Positions 8,964-18,000 of a stretch of 64,000 nt of DNA are shown piece after piece. Positions within the stretch are counted from its first letter, which is position 1. Each line of letters opens with the position of its first letter. The stretch covers positions 1 to 64,000 of the forward strand of contig JAATGM010000039.1 of NCBI GenBank assembly GCA_015654675.1. Direction: 5' to 3'. Both the position numbers and the translations under genes were made by a program. Origin of the DNA: Planctomycetota bacterium. Its GTDB lineage: Bacteria > Planctomycetota > Phycisphaerae > UBA1845 > UTPLA1. Under the pieces are notes generated by a model that saw nothing but the letters and a program-made list of their open reading frames with translations, was not told the DNA's origin and did no database searches.

Positions 8964-9401
8964 TTGTCTCGCACGGGCTTCGCATCAGTCTTGTTGCTCA
9001 GCGTCTCGCTTATGGCCCTCACGGGCTGTCCGGAAGACGCCCAGCTCGCTCAGCGCACGAATTCGTATATCGCCGATGTCCCGGTTCCCAAGGGCTTTGA
9101 GCGTGCAGTTCGCGAGTCAACCTACAGTTCGACTCCCAAAGCCCGCCGCATTCTGGATGTCTATGAAGGCGGGGCCGATCCGATCAAGGTTCGCAATTTC
9201 TATAAAACCTACATGCCCGCCCAGAAGTGGGAATTCGACGACGAATCTCTCAGCGGCAGCATCTATACGCTGAACTTCACCAAGGGTGATGAGCACTGCA
9301 CCGTTATCGTCGCCAAGAAGAACGAAGGCGGACTCTTCAACCCCACCGAGATCCGCGTCAAGATTGAAGCCAAGACGGAAGCCAAGAGCGATAGCAAGTA
9401 A
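8964..9401 (+). CDS. Small lipoprotein of unknown function
   Basis: 145 residues starting at TTG 8964, the only start that yields a full lipoprotein signal: MSRTGFASVLLLSVSLMALTGC with the lipobox LTGC and acylated Cys at 22. The mature part has VPVPKGFERAVRES, a YEGGADPIKVRNFYKTYMP segment and a beta-rich end (SIYTLNFTKGDEHCTVIVAKK), then a Lys/Glu/Ala-rich tail. The FYKxxMPxxKW pattern recurs in small planctomycete lipoproteins, but I cannot name a family with certainty. It is 42 bases upstream of a membrane-anchored YfgM-like protein and may be in the same transcript. Confidence 0.8.
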   Translation: MSRTGFASVLLLSVSLMALTGCPEDAQLAQRTNSYIADVPVPKGFERAVRESTYSSTPKARRILDVYEGGADPIKVRNFYKTYMPAQKWEFDDESLSGSIYTLNFTKGDEHCTVIVAKKNEGGLFNPTEIRVKIEAKTEAKSDSK

Positions 9402-9443
9402 TCACGATCCCCTGGCGGATCACCGACCCGGATATCAAGCACC

Positions 9444-10160
9444 ATGAAAACCGCCCGACGTCACGAGCTTCAGACCAACGAACTTTCGCATCAGATTGAG
9501 GAATTGCTCGGATACACGCAGCAGCACGGCTGGCGCATCCTGACGGCCGTGGTGGCCGTCGTTGTCGTGCTGGTCGCAATTTATGCGTTCGTTAACAGCC
9601 GGCGGAGCGCGGTGAGCAACGGCTGGGCCGCATACGTGAAGGGTCCGGCGGGAAGCACGACGGCGGAGCAGATTTCGTTTTACAAGGACCTCGCGGCGCA
9701 GGATGTTGAGCCGATGCTGACGGCCTCGTCGCTTTTCAGGGCGGGGCAACTGGCCTTGGGCGAGTCGTCGAAGCCGATGACGAGCGACGCGCAGCGCAAC
9801 GATCTGCTCAAGCAGGCCGATGAGTTTTACTCGCGGGTGTCGAATGGCTTTGCGAACCTGGTCGTCCCGACGAGTAACGCGCGGCTTGCGATCGGCGTCG
9901 TGCTGGAGAGCCGTGGCGATTATTCGGGAGCTCGGGGCGTTTACGAAAAACTGGCTAACGACGCCAATTTGAAGGACTATCCGGCGGGGCTTCAGGCACT
10001 GTATCGAATGAAGAATCTCGCGAGTTGGGAGCCGACCGTTACGTTCCCGCCACCACCGCCCCCGCCGGCATCGGCGCCTGCATCGCAGGCCGTCGAAACT
10101 GTCCCAGTCGAGCCAAAACCGCTCTTTATCAAGTCTACGACGCAGGCCACGTCCCCCTGA
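9444..10160 (+). CDS. Membrane-anchored YfgM-like / TPR-type protein
   Basis: 238 residues. A short cytoplasmic N-terminus (NELSHQIEELLGYTQQHG) leads into one membrane segment (about 33-53, WRILTAVVAVVVVLVAIYAF), followed by a helical periplasmic region with TPR-like spacing (SLFRAGQLALGE, FYSRVSNGFANL, ARLAIGVVLESRGDYSGARG). The end is a Pro-rich linker and tail. The topology and the opening motif fit the YfgM family, which links the Sec translocon to periplasmic chaperones, but the match is by architecture only. It begins 42 bases after the lipoprotein gene and 25 bases before the next gene, so the three may form an operon. Confidence 0.65.
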   Translation: MKTARRHELQTNELSHQIEELLGYTQQHGWRILTAVVAVVVVLVAIYAFVNSRRSAVSNGWAAYVKGPAGSTTAEQISFYKDLAAQDVEPMLTASSLFRAGQLALGESSKPMTSDAQRNDLLKQADEFYSRVSNGFANLVVPTSNARLAIGVVLESRGDYSGARGVYEKLANDANLKDYPAGLQALYRMKNLASWEPTVTFPPPPPPPASAPASQAVETVPVEPKPLFIKSTTQATSP

Positions 10161-10185
10161 GTCGCTGCTTCCCGGAGGATTCCGC

Positions 10186-10875
10186 ATGCTGCGCGACTCG
10201 CTGAACACCCGCGGATTTCATGTGGGCGTTCGGTTTGCGCCGTCGGCGGTTTTTGACAAGGCCAAGCGGCAGGATTTTCAGTTCAAACTGTCGCAGGGAT
10301 TCGACTGGCGGCGGCAGGAGTTTGGGGACACTACCTGGGTTCTTGCGTCACCACAGAGCGAGGGTGATCCGCGGAGCCATACGAAGCTGTCGCTGCAGCC
10401 AGATGTCTTAAATTTCGAGGAGTTCTTTCCCGTTTCGACACTGGATATGTTTCTCGACAATCTGAAGCTTGCGCTGCAGGGCGTCGCGGAAGTTTTCGGC
10501 CCGCGCGTGATCCTGGGATCTGGGTCGATGATTCGCATGACGCTTCAGGCGCCGGGCGGCGACGCGCGGGTTTTCCTGGGAAAGCGCTGCCTGCACCTGG
10601 ATGAGCAACTTGGGCCGATTGGGCGGCCGGTGCATGCGCTGGGGCTGCGGTTGATGCTTCCGCCGGTGGATTCGGGCGGTCAGCCGACCTGGCAAGGGGA
10701 GATCAAGATCGAGTCGCTGGTCGAAGACGTGCGACAGGTCTTTGTTGAGCTGGATGCGAAATGGGGGACGCCCGTGGCGTGGTCGCCGGATGCAATTGCG
10801 GAGCGAGTGAAGGCGGCGCATGAATTTGCGACGGAGAAGGTCGTGAAATTCCTGGAGCAGTTTGAGGGGATGTAG
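10186..10875 (+). CDS. Conserved hypothetical protein, 229 aa, cytoplasmic
   Basis: I do not recognise this family. The product has no signal peptide or membrane segment and alternates beta and helical segments: GFHVGVRFAPSAVFD at the start, a FEEFFPVSTLDMFLDNLKLAL segment, GPRVILGSGSMIRMTLQ, and a C-terminal helical stretch ending ATEKVVKFLEQFEGM. A good ribosome-binding site (CGGAGGA) sits 7 bases before the ATG. Codon use and GC resemble its neighbours. It lies between the YfgM-like gene and a flavin-binding-fold protein on the same strand. No function is proposed. Confidence 0.7.
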   Translation: MLRDSLNTRGFHVGVRFAPSAVFDKAKRQDFQFKLSQGFDWRRQEFGDTTWVLASPQSEGDPRSHTKLSLQPDVLNFEEFFPVSTLDMFLDNLKLALQGVAEVFGPRVILGSGSMIRMTLQAPGGDARVFLGKRCLHLDEQLGPIGRPVHALGLRLMLPPVDSGGQPTWQGEIKIESLVEDVRQVFVELDAKWGTPVAWSPDAIAERVKAAHEFATEKVVKFLEQFEGM

Positions 10876-10923
10876 GCGACGGGGGTAAACGGGTCAGCTT
10901 CGACTTCAACCGTCATTCTGTAG

Positions 10924-11499
10924 ATGGTGGAGAGGGTTGGGCCGATGGCCAAGTTTTTCACTGAGCTGAACGAGATGCTCCGTGATTTCATTTCCGCGCA
11001 GCACCTATTTTTTCATGCAACGGCGCCGACGCGGGGGCGAATTAATCTTTCGCCCAAGGGGCTTGATACGTTTCGGATCTTGAGCGACACGCGCGTGGGG
11101 TACCTTGATCTGACGGGGAGCGAGTGCGAGACGGCGGCGCACGTCATTGAGAATGGGCGGCTCACGATCATGTTCTGCAGCTTCGCGGAGAAGCCGATGA
11201 TTCTCCGGATGTACGGCCGGGGGTCGGTGGTGCGGGCGCGGGATGCGGCGTGGGCGGAGTTGCGGCCGAACTTTGCCGACGTGCCGGGCGAGCGGCAGAT
11301 AATCTTGCTCGACATCGAGTCGATCATGACGACCTGTGGATTTGCGGTTCCGATGTACGAGTTCAAAGGGCAGCGCGATCTGCTTCCTGAGCTTACGTGC
11401 AAGATGGGGGACGCGCGGATGGATGCCTACCGGCGCGACCATAATCAGAAGAGCATCGACGGACTGCCGACGCATTTATTTGATGATGGAGCGGGCTGA
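10924..11499 (+). CDS. Pyridoxamine 5'-phosphate oxidase-fold (FMN-binding split barrel) protein
   Basis: 191 residues from an ATG at 10924; an in-frame ATG at 10945 (MAKFFTELNEMLRDFI) is an alternative. The chain QHLFFHATAPTRGRINLSPKG, VGYLDLTGSECETAAHV and RLTIMFCSFAEKPMILRMYGRG is the pattern of the PPOX-like split-barrel family that binds FMN or F420. The C-terminal part, CGFAVPMYEFKGQRDLL, is also family-like. Members often act as flavin-dependent oxidoreductases of unknown substrate. It precedes a YciI-like gene by about 30 bases. The substrate cannot be inferred from context. Confidence 0.82.
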   Translation: MVERVGPMAKFFTELNEMLRDFISAQHLFFHATAPTRGRINLSPKGLDTFRILSDTRVGYLDLTGSECETAAHVIENGRLTIMFCSFAEKPMILRMYGRGSVVRARDAAWAELRPNFADVPGERQIILLDIESIMTTCGFAVPMYEFKGQRDLLPELTCKMGDARMDAYRRDHNQKSIDGLPTHLFDDGAG

Positions 11500-11527
11500 A
11501 CGAGATAGCGCGTCGGGTGGGTGACGC

Positions 11528-11836
11528 TTGAGCATGCACTTTCTGCTTTTTTATGAGAAGGCAGCGGACTATGCCGAGCGCGAGGGGGCGTTGCGGCCGG
11601 CGCATCGGGCGCATGTGATGGCGGCGGTTGATCGGGGGGAATTGGTCCTCGGCGGTCCGCTGGGTGATCCGGTGGATGGGTCGAATGGGCTGCCGTTTCG
11701 GGCGGATACGGTGGCGGTGGCCGAGCGATTTGCGGCGGATGATCCCTACGTGAAGAGCCGGATTGTTGTTCGTTGGCGCGTGCGCGCTTGGGAGAAGGTA
11801 GTGGGGAGGAATGCAGTGAGGCCATTGGGAAGGTGA
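11528..11836 (+). CDS. YciI-like protein
   Basis: About 102 residues. Translation can start at TTG 11528 or at ATG 11534 (MHFLLFYEKAADYAER), and the latter fits the family N-terminus. The fold is a small ferredoxin-like dimer: the first strand MHFLLFYE, a conserved AHRAHVMAAVDRGELVLGGPL segment, and VAERFAADDPYV. YciI-family proteins are associated with stress or breakdown of small molecules, and their reaction is mostly undefined. It closes the plus-strand run that begins at 8964 and is followed by the promoter of the giant secreted protein. Confidence 0.82.
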   Translation: MSMHFLLFYEKAADYAEREGALRPAHRAHVMAAVDRGELVLGGPLGDPVDGSNGLPFRADTVAVAERFAADDPYVKSRIVVRWRVRAWEKVVGRNAVRPLGR

Positions 11837-11881
11837 TTGGGGATATCCTTCGCGCGATGAATGAATCCGGACGTTTGGTTC

Positions 11882-11910
11882 TTGACAATTTCGGGTCAAT
11901 TGTGTATTAA
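11882..11910 (+). promoter_or_regulatory. Sigma-70-type promoter for the giant repeat-protein gene
   Basis: TTGACA at 11882-11887, a 17-base spacer, and TATTAA at 11905-11910. The -35 is a perfect consensus and the spacer ideal. It lies 121 bases upstream of the ATG at 12032, leaving a roughly 115-base leader. Confidence 0.7.
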
Positions 11911-12031
11911 AACGAGGTTAGCTCGGGTTTTTTGCCCGCAATTCTCTTGAACATCGTTCGGGTTCAACCAGGGTGTTTTGCGCGCTGCGCGGGCTCAGAT
12001 TCTGCGCGTAAGTCGGCGACGGAGGGAAGCC

Positions 12032-15000
12032 ATGAATTCTCCACGAATCAGCCGGGGACGGCTTGTGTTCGCATCGGTTCTATTGAGTGCTGCCCTGGCG
12101 GCGCCGGCGACGGCCGCGCTGAACTATCAGGGGGAGGGACCGATTCCGTCGATCGAGTCGGTGGTTTCGGTTCCGGTGAACGGCACCTGGGTCGTGCTCG
12201 AAGAGGTGATGCAGTCGGTACCGGGCGGGACCTTCTATTCGCCGATCTACATGTTCAGCACCAGCGCGACAACGGTTCAAGTCGATGTGACCGATCTGTT
12301 TGCGGTTTCGGATCGCAATGAGCTGTGGTTTGGGTTGCCGCCCAGTTCGTCGCTGGTTGGGGCGACACCGCTCATGACGGATTGGCCGAGCTTGCCATCG
12401 GCGCCGTCGGGGCCGTTTGTTGATCCGCCTTACACGAATGACCCGAATATCGCGTGGACACGGCCGGAGTTCAGCAAGTCATCGTTCACGCTGACGCTTT
12501 CAGGTTCGGGCCCTTATTACCTGCGATTGAAAAACATTCATATTCCGCCGTTCGCTGGCAGCACGCCGTTCGACACCGGGACGGTAGCGTTCCGGATCGT
12601 GCCGGAACCGACGACGGCGTTCCTGCTCGCGCCGGGCGTCATGTGGCTAACTCGGCGGCGGCGCGGCCGTCGTAGTGGCGTAGTGGGGGCGGGCCTGGCG
12701 GCGGGTCTGCTTGCGACCGTGTTTGCGGCGCCGGCCTATTGCGCGCCTTGCGCGCAGGCGTGCGGGGCGATCAGCGCGTCGGTCAGCGCGGGCAAGCTAA
12801 CGTTGTCCTGGGCGTCGGCGACTAGCGATGAGTCGGTGCGGGTGCTTCTGAACGGCGTTGTGATCGAAGTCTATTCTCCGGCCGGTTCTGCGACTCCGTG
12901 CGCGAGCTTCGACTCGACGGCGTCGGGCTGTGCGTTCACGCAAATTAAAGTTGAGGCGGGCAGCGGCAACGACATCATCGTGTTCGACGACTCGGGCGGA
13001 TCGATCGTGCAGGCCTTTCAGACGGAGATCGACGGCGGCGACGGCACGGACACGATCGCGGCCGGCGTTTCTTTGACGGCGATTCCGCTGGCACAGCTTC
13101 TGACCGATGTGAATCAGTTTCGGCAGGACGTGGAGAATACGATTCCCGAGAGCCGCGTGGAGAACCTGATCGACGCCGGCGCGGGACTGCTGGACACGGC
13201 GAACTCGACGATGATTCTGCCGGGGGTTCAATGCGCGCAAAACGTGCGGCCGACGCTGATCGAGCCGATGCGGCAGATCGTCCGGAACACGGTGGAGCAG
13301 GAGATCATTTCGTGGGTGAACTTCGTCGCGAACGACGCTGAGGCGATCCGTCAGGAGGCGACCACGCTTAATTCGAACATCGATGCAAACGTGGTGGACG
13401 TGGGCGACATCATGGTTCTGACGGCGTGGAATCTGGTAGCGACCGGTCAGACGCTGTACGCGCACGCGGCCAACATGGGGACGACGGCGCAGAGCGGGAA
13501 CCCCGAGGCGTTTGTCGCGACGATCGAGAATTACATCGGGACGCTGGAGTTCTGGGCCAATCAGTGCAACGACCCAAACCAGCCGCCGAATGATCCGGAC
13601 GCCGGCAATGAGAACGCGCAGCTTCCGTCGGGGCTTCCCTATCCGTGCGACGAACTCGAGGCGCTAATTGAGCAACTCGAAGGTGTGATCGACCAGGTGG
13701 AGTCGCGCAACGACATGGTCGAGATGGAGGGCGACGCGCTCGAGGCGGCCGCGGACGAGGAGTCGGGCGGATCGGGATCGTTGGAGGGCATGGCCAACGG
13801 GCTCGAGAACAACGTGGACTTGATCGAGACGCAGATCGAAGGCATGGAGACGGACGGCGAGACCCTGTCGAACAACGCCGAGACGAAGGCGGCCGCGGAG
13901 GAGGCCTGGGGCGCGGCTCAAGAGGCGACATTGGCGGCCGGCGGCAACACGATGGAGCAGTGCTTGCAGTCGATCGACGATGCGGCGGCGGCACTGGAGG
14001 TGTCGGCGGCGGCGTTCGAGGCGACGGCCATGACGATTCCGGCCGACGTAGAGACGCTGTTGGCGCAGCCGACGATTGCGATGCTGACTTCCGACCCGGT
14101 TCTGGCGGCGGAGGAGCGCGCACCGACAGGGTGCATCATCGTGGGTAACTACACCATCACGGGCGGTCCTGGGAACGACATTATCATCGGGACCTGGGTG
14201 AGCGGGAATCTCCTGGGAGGCGGAGGCGTCGATCTGATCATCGGCGGTCCGGGCAATGAATACATCGAGGGTGGCGACGGGCGCGATCTGTTGTTCGGCG
14301 GCGGGGGCACTAACGCGATTTACGGCGGGACCCTGCTGATTCCGGGCGATGACTCCGACCTGTTGGTGGGCGGGAATAAGGCGGATTGCCTGTTCGGAGG
14401 AGGCGGCAGAGACCTTCTGATCGGCCGCGGCGGCAAAGATTATCTATACGGCCAGGACAAGATCGACGTGCTGTTCGGTGGCGGCAGCGACGACAAGATG
14501 TTCGGCGGCGCCGGCGAGACGCGGACAGTGCTGTCGCTCAAGTTCGACCTCGGGAATCTTTTCTTTGGCGAAGGCGGGAACGACGAGATCGTCGGCGGCG
14601 ACGAGAATCCGACCGATCCGGCTGCGCCGAATTTGTTGCCGGGAATCGACATCGCGTTCGGTATGGCCGGTGACGACAAGATTCTGGTGGGGGACGGCGG
14701 GAACATGACGACGACGGCGAGTCAGCCACCGTGCCCGTTTCCGATCAAGCTTGGGAACCTGGTGTTCGGCGGCGACGGTGCCGACACGATTGTCGCCAAG
14801 GACGGCGTTGACGTTTTGTTCGGCGGGGAAGGGAACGACACGATCACGGCGGGGAAGGGACATCTCTTCAGCTTCGATTGCAACCATAACTCGACTCCGG
14901 AATTGAAGATCGCTTTCGGCGACCTGATCTTCGGGCGCGGGGGCGAGGATGTGCTCAACGGGGACGACCCGGACGGCGATCGGGCAGATGACGACATCGA

Positions 15001-18000
15001 TCTCATTTTCGGCGGCGCGGATGCGGACGAGATCAACGGCTTCGATGGCGGGAAGATCGAAGTCGACAGCGACGAGGACGGCTCCAACGAGTTCGAGATG
15101 CGACTGGGCAACCTGGTGTTCGGCAACGGCGGCGCGGATGTCATCAAGACCGGCAAGGGCATCGACCTGATCTTTGGCGGGCCGGATGGAGACACGATTG
15201 AGGCCGGCTACGGCGATCGACTGAAGTTCGGCGACTCGGTGGTGATCGATTTCGGCGATCTGATCTTCGGACAGGGCGGGGCCGACACGATTCACGGCGA
15301 CACGCCCACGGCGCCGGCGACCACCGATCCGGACAAGGGCGAGGTCGATGGGATTGACCTGATATTCGCGGGCGACGGTGACGACGTGGTGTATTCGTCG
15401 GATGGCGGTCTGTTCGCCATCGGCGACATCTCGGATCCGACGAGCATCACGCTGGCGTTTACGTTTGGAAACCTCGTTTTCGGCGGCGACGGCGACGACC
15501 ACCTTTTCGCCAGATATGAGAACCCAAGCAGCACCGGTGGCGACGACAACGAGACGGCCGGCATCGACCTGATGTTCGGCGGTGACGGAAACGACGAGAT
15601 GGAGGGCGGAAAGGGATCGCTGATCTATGTCAGCCCTGCTGCGACCCCGACACTGATTCCTTTCGGGAACATGATGTTCGGCGGGGCGGGAAACGACACG
15701 ATCATGGGAGCGGGGGCAGCACCTGCGCCGCCCGATCTGTTGCCGGTTGATCCGGAAGCAATTCCGGTTCCGGGCGGCACCCTGGGTGACTACCTGGAAG
15801 GCATGGACCTGGTCTTCGCGGGGACGGGCAATGACAAAGTCGAGTCATACGACGGTATCGATTTTGTTTTCGGCGGGGACGGCAACGACGAACTTGTGGC
15901 CGCGAACGGCGGCGTGATGCTCATCGCCGGGACGCCGATCCCATTCGGAAATCTAGTCTTCGGAAGCGACGGCGAGGACATTATTCGGAGCGAAGGCCGC
16001 TCGGCGCTGCTTGAAGCCGATCTGCTGTTCGGCGGGCCTTGCAACGACAACATCTCGGCCGGGGGCGGCTTGCTGAACATCGTGTTCGGCGGCCGGCACG
16101 ATGACACAATTACTGCGGGTGGAGACAGCGCGTCGATCAACCTGCTGTTCGGCAATCGCGGCGACGACACGATCGGAACGACGGGTATCGGCATCAACCT
16201 TCTGTTCGGCAACCGCGGGCGCGACACGATCACGGGCGGCGACGGCTTGAACGTGGGGTTCGGGAATCGCGACGACGACATTCTGACCGGCGGAACGGGA
16301 TTGAGTCTGTTGTTCGGCAACCGCGGCAACGATGTTGTCAGCGGTGGCAACAACGCGATCGGCGTTTATCTGCTGTTCGGCAATCGCGGCAGCGATACCG
16401 TGCAGGGGGGCAACGGGCTGAACCTTGCGTTCGGCAACGCATGCAACGACGTCGTGAACGGCGGCATCGGGACCAATTTGCTGTTTGGAAATAAGGGCGA
16501 CGATCAGGTGAGCGGCGGGTCGGGGCTGACGCTGGCCTTCGGCAACCGAGACAAGGACCGGCTGTCGGCCGGGTCGGGGCTGACGCTGCAATTCGGCAAC
16601 GGCGACAATGATCGACTGGTGATGGGCAGCGGAGTCGGGCTGGCGTTCGGCGGAAGAGGCAATGACATAATCTGCGGTGGTAGCGGGAAGGCGATTGCGT
16701 TTGGCGGCCAGAACGACGACGTGATCATGGGCGGCACGGACTGGAACATTCTGTTCGGGAATGCGGGAAACGACTGGATCGCGGGCGGCGACGGCCCAAC
16801 CGACATCATCTTCGGCAATCGCAACAACGACACGATCTTTGGCCGCGGTGGCGCCAAGGATTTCCTGTTCGGCAACGGTGAAAACGATCAGATCGACGGT
16901 GAGGACGGCAAGGACTACATCTTCGGCAATGGTGGCGACGACGATTTGCAGAGCGGCGGGGGCGGCGGCGACTGGCTGTTCGGCAATCGCGGAAACGACA
17001 ATGTGTTCAGCGGCCCGGACGGGGCCGGCGGCGACTGGTTGTTCGGCAACCGCGGCAACGATCACGTCGATGGGCATCCGAATCCCGGTCCGTGCGGCGA
17101 CAAACGATTCGGAAATCGCGGCAACAACACGAAGACCTGCGACGGCACTTCGGTATCGTTCGCGCAGCCGAACCCGAAGCACGGTTTGATTCGCGGGTAC
17201 GTCAAAATCGACAAAAACAATGACAATGCGTGGGACGTGGGTCACGGAGGCGTGACCGTCACCCTGAGCGGGAACAGCATCAATCTAACCACGACCTCGC
17301 TGCCGGATGACGACGATTGCTTCAGCGACGTCGGGTCGTTTGCATTTGGCGGTCTGCCGCCGGGAACTTACACGATCTGCCAGATGCCGCCATCGGGTTA
17401 TACGGCGGTTTCGCCGGCGTCGGGATGCGTAAACGTGACGATCGACCCATCGTGCGGGGGCGGGCTGGTGGAAAACATCCTGCTTGTGAATCGGGCGGAC
17501 GGTTGCAGCCCGTCGGCCGACGGACTGAGCTGCAGTGGATCGTGCCCGACGACATCGCAGCCGTCGGATTGCCACCCGACAGTGGTTCGTCGCGTCGATC
17601 GGTGTCCCACGACGGGCGAAATTTGCACGCCGGACACGGATTGTCCGTGCGGCACGACGTGCGTGTCATCGTGGGAGGTCGTGGAGTGCGGCTGCGTTCC
17701 CGACCCGACGTGCCATGTCGCGTTTAACGCCGCCAATGATCCGTCGTGTGCGGGTGGCTGCCTGGATGGAACGGCATGCGAACTCGTGCAGGATGGCAAC
17801 CTGTATTCGTGCCAGTGTCCGTGCGCGACGGAGCTGGCATCGATGACGTTTGAGGGGCTGGTTCGGAGCGTTCAGGGTTGCGCCCCGATTCCGGTGCCGA
17901 TCAACGTCGACGATCACTGGCAATTGCGTTATTGGTTCGCGCGATTCGCGCCGGACATGAATCCGTCGCCGCAACTTGGGGAATACGGGATCCTTCACTA

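Noticed and set aside
14444-17245. Several long minus-strand frames opposite the RTX-like repeats
   Set aside because: Repetitive coding DNA with strong codon bias keeps the antisense open; no start signals or domains.
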